The notes beneath the pieces are model-generated. The model was not told the DNA's origin. It searched no databases and was given only the letters and a program-made list of their open reading frames with translations. Positions 45,226 to 58,800 of a DNA stretch of 64,000 nucleotides are shown here, one piece after another; position 1 is the stretch's first letter; each line of letters opens with the position of its first letter. Made by a program: the position numbers and the translations under genes. This DNA is from Corydoras sp. C115 (taxonomy: Eukaryota; Chordata; Actinopteri; Siluriformes; Callichthyidae). Location: the NCBI GenBank assembly GCA_019802505.1, contig JAFMOC010000021.1:4320501-4384500 (forward strand), written 5' to 3'.

Positions 45226-45388
45226 ACAGTAGGCATTTATTTATTTATTATTATTAATATTATTATTATACTAATATAATTATGTTCATAAAATTTACAC
45301 ATTGCAAGACAGACACAAATAACAATTAACAATATATTTTTAGTTTTTATTGAACATATTAAACAGCTGTTAACTGAGTGCACAAAAA

Positions 45389-45389
45389 C

Positions 45390-45450
<61 letters not shown>

Positions 45451-45489
45451 TAACAACAACGTTAACAATAATAATAACAATAATAATAC

Positions 45490-45548
<59 letters not shown>

Positions 45549-45549
45549 G
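45389..45549. repeat. (AAT)n/(ATT)n palindromic microsatellite
   Basis: About 57 nt of AAT repeats, a short AAC-bearing stretch, then about 65 nt of ATT repeats. The two arms are complementary and could fold into a long hairpin. Confidence 0.95.
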
Positions 45550-47999
45550 ATATAATTTGTTCATTTCGGTGTTTATACTGTATTGTTAAGACATTAATTC
45601 ATTTGTATTATCCAGATACAAATGTTTGAAAAACATTTTAATGAATAAGGAATTAATATTTGAATAATAGATCAAAAGCAATTTAAAATTAGCAGTGTCT
45701 TATCATTAATTCTGAATTTAAAAACCTGTAACAAGACAGAAAATGCCAGACTGTCTTTGTTCTTATCTCTGGTGGTATGCTGCTAATCCTAATAAATGAA
45801 CAATGCCTCAGTGAAAAAAATAGGCCTTGTCTGCAAATGGTGAATTTATTATACTTTTGAGCAGTTGCTGAGCAGGCGGAATAGCTGATCCAAATTCATC
45901 TGCAGATCAAAGAGTTAGCAATACCAGCCAAGAATACAATTTCTAAAACGTTTTTTTCTTCGTAAAACAATATAAATACAGATAGGACCATTATTGCAGT
46001 TTCTACTAAAATAGCTCACAGTTTCTGAAAGGAACAAGAAGAAGTATTTGCCTAATTAGAATAACTGCTCAAGAGATAGTTGCTGAAAATCTCCAAAATA
46101 TCTTATTGAATTTGCAAAATATTCTCTCAGATAGAATCCAGAAGTCAGTATTTACATAATATGTTGACTTCAATGTTGCATCTATACATAATGCTTTTAG
46201 GAAGTTGGCTTTTGTGTATGCAGCCTGAAATTTCCAATAATTATTGATAACAACATATTGAGCAATATGCTCTCTATCAACGCACTGCAAACAACATTCT
46301 TTCAAAATGATTAAAAAAATATATATCTCTGTGGTCGGATACAGACAGTCATTGATTTAGGTTGGCCCTTGCACGTTTTCTTCTATCTGACTTTCCTCCC
46401 CTGCAGATCTTCTTTCTGAGCATCTTTTGTTGGTGTCTGTAAGACATCCCGACAATTCAAGCAGCCTTTTTTTCAGCTGCAGAGCCATTTAAAGGCATTG
46501 ATTGCCAGCTGTATAGCTTGAAACCCCCCTCATAATAGCATTACTTTGAGGCAGCATCACTTAACAGCGTGGATGGAATTCTTTCCTGTGTTAATGCCCT
46601 GACACATTTTTTTTCTTACATGGAATGTAAGTGACTCTTAAACAAGCTCCCAATCACTTACTTCAAGAGTACTGTTACCTTCAGTTCAGATAAGTGGATG
46701 TACATTTTATTTGCTAAGTGGTGTGTTTTTCCCTGTTTTACAGGGCAGTTATTTGCCAGATGCTTTATGCTTGTGATATAAAGCATCAGCATGGTCTGGT
46801 CCCTGCGAGACTGTAAAGCTCATAGCTTTTCTCTGGTTTCACCATAGTCATTGATTTATAGCACACATGAAGACCGACGTTTGAAAAATCTGACTGCGCT
46901 TTATTTAAGAACTCATGCCAAGGATTCTTCATCCAAACTTCGTAGAATCTGTTGACAGATTTCGCATAAATGTCCTCTGTGCCAGTGGTTTATAAGCTGA
47001 TAGTAAATGGTTTAAATCTGTTTACTTTGCTCCTTGTTGATGCCTTTGTTACCTGTTTCTCTGGTTCTGGACACTTTGTTCTTGATTGTTTTTCTTGTTT
47101 ATGGTTAATTTCTGCCTAATTCCTCAACACACAAGATTACAACCATGAAAGGTTTTACCTCAATATAAAATCTAGCCTAGTTAAAAGAAGTTTGTTTTAT
47201 GGCATAGCATGCCCTGGATGGTAGATCCTAGAAGAGGATTATGTGGAAGATAATGAATGAAAGAATGATAAAAGCAATATAAAATTTCTCATCACCCATG
47301 CACATTCTAGTTACTACTCATAGAAATGAATGATGCCTTGAATGAGCATGTGAACCCTACAATTCAAATCATACCACAGGTGGCACGCTACTCTATCTAC
47401 TATGCTGGAACATTAATGTTTACCTAAGTGCGTATGCGCCCTAGCTGCTCAGAACATGCCCACTTGTTTAGGCTATCGCTGCTCTGGACCTCTGGGTTCA
47501 CATACAATCAGCAGCATGGGTGCGTGGTGGCACCATATAAGTATTGGCATGACTGATGGTGCCAATATACAGGAAAAGCCCAGAGTGAAAAATCAGTTTG
47601 TGCAGGAAGAAGCAACCTTAAGCAAAAATTGTCGAAAATGCAATATAAGGATCACAATACCAATGTCCCATTGCTAAAGCTCAGGAGCTCTAAGCATATA
47701 TATGCACAGTACTGAGAATGATAATTGGCTTCAGGTGCATCCATAGATGGAACAAATCGCTATGCTGCTGTGATCTTCATTGCTAGAGATAAAACCCTGT
47801 AGTCATGGATATCATGTTACAGAAGGAGAAACTTTTAATTTAAGAAGAATTTTAATTAATTCAAGGAGAATTTTACTTCATTTCTAACACACTTTGTAAA
47901 CAGGGTCATCAGGTTGCATATGCATGGCATGATATACCATATGAACAAAAGTTCCGGGACACATCTGTTAGTTATTGAATTCAGGTGAATTCTTTAGTA

Positions 48000-48400
48000 C
48001 CACTGTTAGGGGTATACCATCTAGCCATACATTTTGAACAGTACAGTAGTATGCTTCCAACTTTGTGGTTCGAACTATCTTTAGATCAAGCACCTAATCA
48101 TGCATTTTGGACAATTGTTTCAACCAAACTTTAAGGGAACAGTTCGGGGACAGTCACCAGTGCACAAGGCAATGTTCTTAAAGGCTAGGTTAGGTTCGTT
48201 AAGTGTGTTAGAACTTGACTGGCCTGTACAGAGCCTCTAATCAAGCATCAGTGTCTGATCTTACAATAGACCTGGATAAATAGGCAAAACATTTCACAAA
48301 CATCCACCACATCTTATAGAATACCTCCCCTGTGGAGTGGAAGATTTTGTAGCTGTAAAGGGAAACTAATTTAGAATAGAAACGTCATAAAATAGCTCCC
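48000..48400 (+). pseudogene. Degenerate Tc1-like element fragment
   Basis: AGAACTTGACTGGCCTGTAC, then TCAGTGTCTGATCTTACAAT and CCTGTGGAGTGGAAGATTTT, follow the transposase C-terminal and 3' part of the family seen at 20.9 kb and 36.8-37.8 kb. Frame broken. Confidence 0.55.
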
Positions 48401-48820
48401 AAAGCAGTAATATGTATGTTTGTGTACCAGTAGTTTTGTTGCAATAGCACAATTTCATGAAATATTTAAAGTTTAAATTTAAGCTTGATGGTTATATCCT
48501 GTAGATGTTGTGGTTTATTGTAGAATTGTGTCATTTTCAAATGTGACCCGATTTGATATGATTGCAGAACTTCTGCTAAAATTGTTCTAAATAATTGTTC
48601 TAAAAGAAGAAGCTATCTTGGTTTCATAACTTCATTTTCCCCTATTTGTAATCAGAAAGCATGCTTTGACATAGGTCCAAGTGTTATTTGTTTTAAACAG
48701 AACTAATTACAGCTGAATAAATCACAGTTCCTATGACTGTGGTGAAGGATGTAATCTGATAAGGAGAATGAATCTGCAGTTAGGAGCCTGGCGTGGCTAA
48801 AGAGAAACACTGCTTACTGT

Positions 48821-48822
<2 letters not shown>

Positions 48823-48866
<44 letters not shown>
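48823..48866. repeat. (CA)n microsatellite
   Basis: Pure CA dinucleotides, about 22 units. Confidence 0.95.
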
Positions 48867-50395
48867 CCTGATACATATATGTTCAGATTTGCTTAATTAA
48901 GAGTTCTGCTTTGGCAGTTAGCCAGGGTTGTTTTACTCAACAATTTTTCTGTCGCCAAAAAGGTATAATTAAAAGGAAATGTGATAAACTAACCCAATGA
49001 TTTTTTTAAAAATATGTTGAAGGCAATACATTTTAGAAAATAACTAACTTTGTTCATATTTATTAAGTATATTACACTGGTCAATAATATCATAAAAAAT
49101 TTTTTTGTATTTGTTATGTGTATATGTCAGTCAAATGAAGGTTCAAGAGAATTAGCAAATCATCAACATAATTTTCATTTCATTCTGCAAAATATTTAAA
49201 TTCATTTCTGAAATTGAGTTTGGAATTTGAAACTAATTACACGATGAAAGCACATTTCTTTATTAGCAATCAGCTAGCCACTTCGGAAAACAAATGCTGC
49301 ATTTAGATGATGTCATTATGCTGTGATTGTTTTGCTACCTATTTTGTGGCTTCGGGTTTCTTAGAAATCAGTATGTTTACCAAAGACAGGTCAACTGTAA
49401 GAAACAGAAGGTTTCTGCCAGGCCCCATGTGAGAAGGAACTGATCATCAGGCATTCCAAATCCATGGCATCTTAAAACATTCACGCTCATGGATATAGCT
49501 TCATAACGCTGCCCTTCTGAAGGCTCTGGTGACAGCTCAGGGGCTAAAAGTGAAATATAAACAGCTGCAGGCCCCAGTTAGGGTAAATGTGGACATGGCC
49601 CTGAGCCACAGCCTGGGTAGCATGACAGTGAGACTGAGATGTGCCAGCAAAGTCTTGGCCAGGTTGTCTCATTTCGTTGTGGTCAGAAAAAAGTAGACTT
49701 GTGATGGCTGAAAGGTGGCGGCAGCACTGTAAAAAGTCTGCACCTGCTTTCTGAGTATCTGCGATATGAGATACCTAAAATCACTGGTGTACATTTGATA
49801 CAGTGAATCACAATTTGGTCCTTGGCTTTCAGTCTTCTCTGAAGACACCTTAGTGCTGCAGGCAAAATCACAGCTGGCCTGAATTAAGAGGAAAGAGTTA
49901 ACCTTTTCCTCCCACCCTGAAAGGAGGCTGGAAAAACAGGGTGAGAGGTCAAACTGAATTGAGACACTGCTGGGGAATTCCTCACTGTGAGTTTACCCCT
50001 TTTTCGTTTTGCCATACACCATGCTGTTCTATAGGTAGTCAAAATATCTCTTCATTTTTTATGTTGTGACAGCTTTTAAATACTATCCAAGAAAAATGTA
50101 AATAGCAAATAGCTTAAAATTACAAAGTGTATACATAGTATTTGTGGTTTGTTGAGTTCTAGCTCATTTAGGTCATTGCCTTCATTTGGACATATCAAAA
50201 CAAATATGTTTGAACTTCAGCCAATCACTGTGTAACTAGAATTCTGATTTAAATACAAATCTATATCTATTGTGAATGCATGGAGTATCATTACACAACG
50301 TGTTACTAAACATATAATGTTTTTTAAACTGGAGCCAAGTGCTGAGTAAAGTATCTACAGTTACACCACACTGTTCATTATTATCCAACCAAAGC

Positions 50396-50748
50396 GAATG
50401 ATCCTCCATCCATTATCTTCTGCTTCATCCTCTATATGGTTCGTGGGGGTGGAGGGGGGTTCCCCATACCCATCCAGGGGACAACGTCTGGGCAGATTCA
50501 CCCAGGACAGGGCGCCAATTTATCGCTGGGCACACACTCACTCACACAAACACACTCTATATGGGGAAATTTGGAGAACTCAATTGACATGATCCATGTT
50601 TTTAAACTGTGGGAGTTAACCAGAGAACCCAGAGGAAACCCACGCAGACACGGGGAGAACATGGAAACTCCACCCAGATGGGGATTCGAACCGGGAATCC
50701 CTAGCGCTGAGAAGCGAACTTGCTAACCACTAAGCCACCGTGCCGCCC
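50396..50748 (-). mobile_element. SINE copy
   Basis: Full-length reverse copy: TCCATCCATTATCTTCTGCT at the tail, core, box B complement GATTCGAACCGGGAATC, head ending AAGCCACCGTGCCGCC. Confidence 0.88.
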
Positions 50749-51265
50749 CCAAAGGTGGTGATGATTTTTGAAAATGTATAAAGATGATTAAAAAACTGAA
50801 TTCATTAGCAATATTTATCTGCCTCATAACATATAACATTAGCCTATTCTTTGTCACCACACAGAACCTCATAATATTTCACTCAAACCCTATGTGTGCA
50901 AATCACAGCAGTGATGTTAATTGCCACTCTAGTGTTTCATTACTTTATTGTACACAAGCCACTTGGTCGCAGGCTTCTGATGATGTTTCCTGCAAATGGT
51001 GCAAAAGTTTATTTACGCACTTCACCACTGAAATAGAAATCTGCCAAAGTCAGGCTCTTAAAGGGACTCATGACACGTTGGTTTGTTGCAGGTTACATCC
51101 AAAACACACCCATGGATCACATGGTTATAATAATAAAGACACATTGACACACCTGAAATCATGCAGGGAGGTGGAAGGTTGACAACTCACAATGTATCAC
51201 AAAAATAAAGCCCTTTAAGCCGCTATTTTCACATTTAAAATTTATACATATGGATTATCTAATGT

Positions 51266-51600
51266 GGGCGGCACGGTGGCTTAGTGGTTAGCACGTTCGC
51301 CTCTCAGCACTAGGGATTCCCGGTTTGAATCCCAACCTGGGTGGAGTTTCCATGTTCTCCCCGTGTCTGCGTGGGTTTCCTCCGGGTTCTCTGGTTTCCT
51401 CCCACAGTCCAAATGGATCAAGTCAATTGAATTCTCCAAATTGCCCCATACAGAGTGTGTCTGTGTGTACCCAGCGATACATTGGCGCCCTGTCCTGGGT
51501 GTATCTGCCCAGCGCCTGAGACGTTCTCCCCTGCATGGGCATGGGACCCCCCCCGCGCGACCCTAAACGAGGATAAAGCAGAAGATAATGGATGGATGGA
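51266..51600 (+). mobile_element. Full-length SINE copy with 15-bp TSD
   Basis: Intact head GGGCGGCACGGTGGCTTAGT, box B GGTTTGAATCC, core and (GATG)n tail. TGGATTATCTAATGT flanks it at 51251-51265 and 51601-51615. The first five bases of the duplication may be part of the tail. Confidence 0.92.
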
Positions 51601-51784
51601 TGGATTATCTAATGTAAAGATGAACTTGCAATAACATAAATAAAGAATTGCATAATTACAAATAAGTATGTTCCTTATTAACTAGAGTATCTAGTTTGTG
51701 TCAGCCTGATTTGTGTTAAAGTCAAAAGCATGAAGAACAATATTTAATAAAAAATAGACAGATTTTTTCCCAATATTTATTTAC

Positions 51785-52145
51785 TTTGCTACTGTAACGG
51801 AGTGGGGCTGAATGAGGACTGAAGACAGGCGTTTTTTCACGAACAAAAACGGACTTTATTACAGACTGACATTAAAGCTACATTTAAAAATCTGACTGTT
51901 GGCTGGTATTGCCAGAAGTCCCGCTCTGTCGTTCCATGGATCACTGTGGATGTCTAACGTCCCAGTGGGATGCGATGTTACATATTATAAAGGCTATAAA
52001 CATTCATCAGATCCGCGTCTGATGAATCAGGACCGCATCAGGTGCGTTAAGTGTTTCCAATCAAAGTCACATCCACCGCTGCTGCACTACCATCACAGCT
52101 GCTTTGCTGATTAGTGTTTGAAGTATACTGGGGCCTGCCCCAGCA
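51785..52145. repeat. Unclassified repeat-like, possibly LTR-derived segment
   Basis: Starts CTGTAACGGAGTGGGGCTGA, contains ACGGACTTTATTACAGACTG, is CpG-rich for this region and shows no coding frame of note. It looks like an inserted retroelement end, but the family was not identified. Confidence 0.25.
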
Positions 52146-55100
52146 TTCATAGAGTAAAATCTTCACCTGGCGATTTCAAACATTATTCCAAAAATTTTGG
52201 ACACTTGTCTAGTCAAACTCGACATGTACTTGTTATGAAGTGAGAGCACTACCCACTGTGCCACCATGCTGCCCTGATTATTTTTTATAGTTAATTATTT
52301 TGTCTTTTGTTTTTTTGATTTACAAAAGTGAAACAATTGTTTATATAAACAATTAAATGATATTTTTATAATGGTTATGGGAATGTATTAATGTTTGTAT
52401 ATTTGTAAGAGAGAAAGCCGGAATATGTATTTTTTTTAGTTTTCATAGAGGAGAATTTAGAGAAAGCTCTGAGGACAGCCAACCCCGGTCTCTGTCCCTC
52501 ATGACAGTTCTCATTCTTGCAGTCCCTGGACAGGAAGCGAGGAGAGCAGCAGGCATTAAGGAGACTGGGCCAAGGGCCAGGATGCTCCACTGCTAGGGAA
52601 GTGAAAGAGCATATGAGCTCTCTGCTGGGGATTACACACACTGAATAGATGGGCTTCATGGGTTTCATCCTGCTTTGGTCTTAAGAGTATTAGCATAAAG
52701 AAACAACCAAAATCTCTCCATTTGATATTTTCTAGATTAGTGCAACAGTACACAAAATTTACTATAAACTATTAATTAACAATTCCTATGAAAAAACAAA
52801 AGGCAGGTAGGCTAATTCATGTATCAAATCATGAAAGGCATCTTGAAAGTATCTTCAAGAGATTTACTAAATGTAAAATTTACTAAATAGTAGTTTTCCC
52901 AGCCAAAAAAAAACAATGATCGATACCTACTATATTTTAAGTTGCCATTGTTTTTTATTTTTTTTTAATTTTTTTTACAAATTACACATATTGACTTTGC
53001 TTTTGTTTATAAGACTTAACTGTCTAGTTAACAGAGTTGCTATATAAAATATAACTATACTATATAATAAAATGAACTTAAATGTTATGTATTATCAAAC
53101 ATTCTGTAAAATCATACAATTTATTACAGTAAAAATTCATTTTACTAATATGCTAAGGTTTATTCAAACCTAAATAAAAAACAGAAAAAAGACATTGCTC
53201 ATCATTTTTTTTATTTAAGCACTGATAGCCAGAGCATATTTAATTAAAATATAGTCTGTTATGTTTAAAACTTTGCATGAATTAAAGTTTCGATGAAATA
53301 ATGGTGAGAAAATCCCAAGGCCAAACCTTTTGCGGGAACATGGATTAGTTGCTGTTGTTGAGGATGGATATAGTAGTTGTGGCAACAATTGTTTAGATAT
53401 TAAACAACTGTTTGTGGCAACTGTTATTTATGTGGGATAATATTAGTTGTGGCAAAAGTTGTTTTTAAGAGATTATAGCAGTTGAGGCAACTCTTGTTTT
53501 ATTAGGAATTATTGTAGAAGAGCATTGTTTATGAGAGATTATAGAATTTGTGGAAACTGTTGTTTTTTATTATGCACAGTTAAAATAATATAAGTAATAA
53601 GTAATGTTACTAACATTTTTCCTGAATGGGCATTGGGCATCCCTCACTTGTGACCCTAATAGATGATTAAGATAATGAGATGAGATGAAGTTTGCCTTTA
53701 AAAAACACAACACACATACACAAAAGTTTTAAAAAACTTTTCCTGTATCTGCAAATAACTTCCATATAAAAGTAGTTGCAAAGTTAAATAAAACTAAACA
53801 AAGGCTGTTACTACATAAATAGGTATTTAACATATTAAAACATGGATTCAATCAGGTAACTGGTTTAATTTGATGACATGAGACAGTTTGCCTTTGATTG
53901 TTTCAGTTGATCTTGTTTCAATGGTTTAGTGCCTTTGAAGTATTTCCAGCTGAAAAGTACCTTTCCTTACTGGATATCCAGAGATCTTTGGCCAAGGACA
54001 CTGAGGCAATACATTCGGAATTTAGGTTATAAAAAAAATAACATGATAAAAGACATACAGACAGACAAGGTATGTTGTGGTTGGTGTGTCTGGTGTTGTG
54101 TCTAGTGCAGTTGCATGTGTTAGCTGACCCCCTCCTCAGCCCACCCTGTTTTAATGTGATGTCGAAACCCTTCATGACGCCGAGTTAGATCCAGTTACTC
54201 CAGTAGGAATACCTGCTATTGTGGTTTAAATCCACCTTAATCCCTAGAAATTCTGCCTTCCTTCACTTAAATTCAACTTAAATTGTCTGATTGTACATTT
54301 CTTAACCTCCAATACCAGTTAACATAACCAAAACGATAACATAACCAAGATTATAATGTGCTGTTCATTTAAAGGCATTTAATCTCATTAGTGGAAAATG
54401 TCTTATGAGCTGCCAGTATGAAAAGTCAAAGAGTGTCATAACTTCTGTTTGCATGAAATGTTAGAAGAATTTTCTATGTGTTTTATGTTTTTTAAATTAA
54501 TTATTATTTTTTTACTGCAAATGTAGTATTAAAAAAAAGACATATATGCTTTTAATTTTATTAAAACACTTTGTCATTTCAATACATATGTCAGACAATA
54601 GGATATTAAGAATCTTTTATATATTTATTTATTTATTTACTATTGTCATGGTAACAGGAAGCTCCTAACCCTGGTGACAGCTGTTGTTGTCTCAGTTTTT
54701 GAGCAGCTTGAGGGCTATTGTTGGCAAACCATTGTGGGAACCATCCATGTTCACCAATCCATGCCTTTTTATGCCTAAATAAAAATCTTTGGATTTGCTA
54801 TAGCAGGCATTGTAATAATAGATATTTAGTACACTATAAAGTAGGGGACCAAAAATGGTTGACAACATCAAGGACAAATAATATGATCTCATCTCCCTTA
54901 AGTTCAGTAATAATATTTTTGCACAATGTACTGAAGGAGCATTAATTAGCAAAATGGTGAAATTTAATGGTGATAATTAATAACTTAGAAAACAGAAATA
55001 ATTTACAAAAGTGATCTGAGAAGGTTTTTTTTTTTTTTTTGAAGATTTAGGAGTTGATATCCATGGGGCTTTGTTTATTAAGGAGGGTGGTACCGTATAC

Positions 55101-55969
55101 CTTACATCTTTCTGGAAGACAGGAGGGGGTAACCCACTAATCTCTTTTTCTCTGTGGTTTAGTGCATAACCATGTGTTAGTGGTGGGGTATCCAAAACCA
55201 TGTGCAGCCTGATTTTTAAATACAGCTGTGACTTTGGTAGCTTCGAGTGAGTAAATGAGGTACATTCAACTATCAAACTGTGTTTCTGCCTTTTAAATGT
55301 ATGTGGTCTCAAACCTATAAATCTGACAGTCATTCAGTAAAGAACTCCTATCTCATACATACTAATATTTCAAATGGCTCTTTGTCTGAACACCATTCAC
55401 ATTGTACCCTGTTTAATTATGCATGTTTTATCTTGATGTACAAGCATCTTGTTGTTAGACACCCAGTCGATGTGCTACTTCATGTTTGCTTATGCATATG
55501 TCTGTCTGGGAACATGTGTGTCTGTTGATCTTTGACTATGGAAAGGTCTCTGTTGTTTGCAAAGGGGTCCAGAACTGTGGCTGTGTGTGTCAAGATATGT
55601 GAGTCTGCTTCAGCAAGAATCCTAATGCTACCTCTGAGGTTAGCGATTAGCCCGCCAGTCCTTGGGGGGAGCTGGTGTGCGCTCTAAACATTAATTCATT
55701 TTGACATCAACAGGAAATTAGAGAGCATCTCATGGGGAAACTAAAGGTGGGAAGAGGCCAAGAGGTCATGTTGGAAATAAGAGGTGGCAGTTAGGATTAA
55801 CCAGAATTTAAATGTTTTCTTTGCAGTTTGAAGGAAACCTTACCATTGGGAACAACCATCATTGCTACTTTTTTCTTTCTTAAAACCCTTTACCTTTAAA
55901 ATCCCTTTTTTTATCCTTACAAAACCTTTTTTCCAATAGTCTATTACAAACCGTTGCACAGAATTCTAC

Positions 55970-56015
55970 ATAAAAATAAATAAATAAATAATAAATAATA
56001 ATATAAAAAAAAAAA

Positions 56016-56100
<85 letters not shown>
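55970..56100. repeat. (AAT)n/(ATT)n palindromic microsatellite
   Basis: Poly-A, then AAT repeats from 56,014 that switch to ATT repeats at about 56,048 and run to 56,095. Complementary arms. Confidence 0.95.
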
Positions 56101-56101
<1 letters not shown>

Positions 56102-56220
56102 ATAATGTATAACATATAACCTGCTAATTTGTTGGAATTTTTATTTAATAGGCACAATGAGAAAGAAATGATGCAACCGGATGCAACCGGTTCAAAATTA
56201 TTTGTTATATGTAACAAATT

Positions 56221-56566
56221 CCATCCATTATCTTCTGCTTTATCCTCTACTAGGGTTGCTGGGGGGTTCCCCATGCCCATCCAGGGGAGAATGTTTCGGG
56301 TGCTGGGCAGAAACACCCAGGATAGGATGCCAATCCATCGCTGGGCACACACTCACTCACACAAACACACTCTATATGGGGCAATTTGGAGAATTCAATT
56401 CACCTTCAGCCATGTTTTTGGACTGTGGGAGGAAACCAGAGAACCCGGAGGAAACCCACGCGGACACAGGGAGAACATGGAAACTCCACCCAGATGGGGA
56501 TTCGAACCGGGAATCCCTAGCGCTGAGAGGCAAACGTGCTAACCATTAAGCCACAGTGCCACCTAT
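56221..56566 (-). mobile_element. SINE copy with 8-bp TSD
   Basis: Reverse copy from CCATCCATTATCTTCTGCTT to the head AAGCCACAGTGCCACC. AACAAATT occurs at 56213-56220 and 56569-56576. Confidence 0.88.
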
Positions 56567-57718
56567 ACAACAAATTGAACAAGCAAATAAAATTGTTTTC
56601 ATACTCAATCCTGAAATTCCCATCTCACTCAAAAAAATATTTAAAATATTTTCTTGTATTGCAGATTTGTTTGGATACCAGTGCTTCAGTTGGAGTTCAC
56701 GGAACCATTTAAATGCTCTAATGCTGAGGACAAAACATCTGTAAGTTTGTGTATTGCATCCTTTAATCTATGTGCAAATGTATGTCTAAAGACCCTGTCT
56801 GCCAAAGTCTACCAACAATAAGTGACAATTGACATTGCAAAATGCAAAATTTAATTGAAAAACAGCCGCAGTCAAAATTTCAGTCATGTGGTGTGCTCTT
56901 GACAGGTATGTTTTATGATATATGTAGTATACCAGATGGAGTAGCTCATTCTGAATGTTAGGGGTTTAAACTCAGAGTTCACAAAGTTGCCAATATCCAG
57001 GCGTGTTATATCATGGCTGAACCTAACCATCAAGCCATTAGGATCCTAACCATTAGGATATTTATAAGTCGCTATGGATAATATACATATTGTGTGTGTT
57101 CTCATATTCAATACCTATTAATAATAAATAATAATATTCAATATCAATAACCATATACAATTTGTAGTGCGAGTATTGGGACGTGAGAAATTATGACTGT
57201 GACTAGCCACCGAAGCCAATTACAGTTATACTGTCACCTGAACTGTAATGATAGGAGATGCTTGAGTAATGTTCTTGTTATGAAAATGCAAAATAACATT
57301 CATTTTTTTCTTTCATTATACAAAAGTTCAGACATAGTTCAGCAATTTATTAAGAAATGTACTGATAAAAATGTTGAGATTAGATGTGCCTTTATATTAT
57401 ATTACTTTCGACTTATTACTTATGACTTATTATAGCATTTCGCTCTTATAAACAAAACTTATCTGTGCAAAAAAAAAATCTTTAATATAATGCCTTATGT
57501 TACACATTTGAAATCACAGTGCAGTTGTTTTTCTAGAAATGATTTGTGCTTTGAAATACTTTTGAATAGTTTTTTGAATAGAATTTTTTATTGTATTTTA
57601 TCATAATTATATATTACAAATATCATTAAAACAGTAATCAAAGCAGTTTTGAAATAAGGTATATAAACAAAGTGTAATATTTTTGCTTTCATTTTATATG
57701 TGGAAATAAATTAGTTTA

Positions 57719-58081
57719 GCGGCACAGTGGCTTAGTGGTTAGCACGTTCGCCTCTCAGCGCTAGGGATTCCCGGTTCGAATCCCCATCTGGGTGGAGTTT
57801 CCATGTTCTCCCCGTGTCCGCGTGGGTTTCCTCCGGGTTCTCCGGTTTCCTCCCACAGTCCAAAAACATGGATCAAGTCAATTGAGTTCTCCAAATTGCC
57901 AAATTGTAGAGTGTGTTTGTGTGCGTGTCTGTGTGTGTGAGTGTGTGCCCAGCGATAGATTAGCGCCCTGTCCTGGGTGTATCTGCCCAGCGCCCGAAAC
58001 TTTCTCCCCTGGATGGGCATGGGGAACCCCCCCCCCCCCACAACCCTAATATAAGATAAAGCGGAAGATAATGAATGAATG
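57719..58081 (+). mobile_element. Full-length SINE copy with perfect 14-bp TSD
   Basis: Head GCGGCACAGTGGCTTAGTGG, box B GGTTCGAATCCCC, core, poly-C, GATAAAGCGGAAGATAATG and (AATG)n tail. AATAAATTAGTTTA flanks it at 57705-57718 and 58082-58095. The best-preserved forward copy in the window. Confidence 0.93.
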
Positions 58082-58416
58082 AATAAATTAGTTTATAGAG
58101 GCATAATATGTGAGTTTGATGAGATAAAAATGATTTAATTTAATTATTTGAAGTCTCCTACAAAATCACTGCTTTTCCCCTTCTTTCAAAAACTGTTTAG
58201 AATTGGTAGATGAAAAACATTTTTTTGTTTGCTCACTTTTTATTTCCAACCATTTTACCAGGGTTACTAAAGCGTTTATTTCCTGCATTTAATGACACTT
58301 TTGCTTGCCATGTTCTTATAGAATGCAAATTTGTTCAGAAACACAATTTGGTGTCTTTAATGGTTCGGCAACTCAGGATGCAATTGTGTATGAGGTTTTG
58401 TGGTGGTGGTGCATGC

Positions 58417-58418
<2 letters not shown>

Positions 58419-58450
<32 letters not shown>
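58419..58450. repeat. (TG)n microsatellite
   Basis: Pure TG tract just before a CNE-like block. Confidence 0.95.
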
Positions 58451-58452
<2 letters not shown>

Positions 58453-58479
58453 TGGCAGAATGTAGCAAGGTTAACTCTG

Positions 58480-58800
58480 TTTTTTTAGAGGGGGTAAAAG
58501 ACAGACAAGGCTCTTTAATTGAGTGTGAAAGCAGCTGGGTGTTCGGAGCCATTCGCCCCCTCCACAGTGGTGAAGCGACTGTCTCAATATCCTCTCAGCT
58601 CTAATCGCTTTCTCAGTGCCTCCCCTCCCTCCACCTCTCCCCAGTCTCCTGATTTTTCTCTTTCCCCAAGCCCTGCGCCCTGCTGAGGATTGTTTTACGC
58701 TTAATTTTGTTAAACCTAACGAGATTTTGCTAATTAAATCTCCCCTGGCTGGAAATCTCTTGCTCCTGTCGAGAGAAGTGATTGTTTGTAGATCTTTTTA
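58480..58800. promoter_or_regulatory. CNE-like segment 1 in presumed pknox2 intron
   Basis: Non-repetitive block with clustered homeodomain-type sites (CTTTAATTGAG, CTCTAATCGC, GCTTAATTTTG, GCTAATTAAATC) and preserved CpGs, embedded in AT-rich DNA. No convincing protein product. Confidence 0.4.

Larger units (their letters stand above)
42341..50390. other. Presumed intron of pknox2, left half
   Basis: No exon recognised. Contains (TA)n at 43,179-43,249, the second-family SINE at 44,969-45,225, an AAT/ATT palindrome at 45,389-45,549, a Tc1-like remnant at 48,000-48,400, (CA)n at 48,823-48,866, and non-repetitive blocks of balanced composition (44,290-44,640, 46,380-46,960, 49,300-49,960) that might be conserved. 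Confidence 0.5.
51616..56212. other. Presumed pknox2 intron, middle part
   Basis: No exon recognised. Holds an LTR-like segment (51,785-52,145), a long AT-rich stretch (52,700-55,000) and (AAT)n/(ATT)n at 55,970-56,100. Confidence 0.5.

Noticed and set aside
50784..51182. 132-codon plus-strand frame with a hydrophobic start
   Set aside because: No known domain, no splice or promoter context. Lies between two SINE copies and is likely chance.
56165..56190. ATGATGCAACCGG as the first coding exon of pknox2 (which starts Met-Met-Gln)
   Set aside because: The following residues do not fit the PKNOX2 N-terminus. It is a short duplication (GATGCAACCG twice) next to a SINE.
57724..57783. tRNA gene suggested by box-B-like GGTTCGAATCC in SINE heads
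   Set aside because: The match belongs to the SINE promoter. No cloverleaf with anticodon could be drawn, and the same sequence recurs in every SINE copy.
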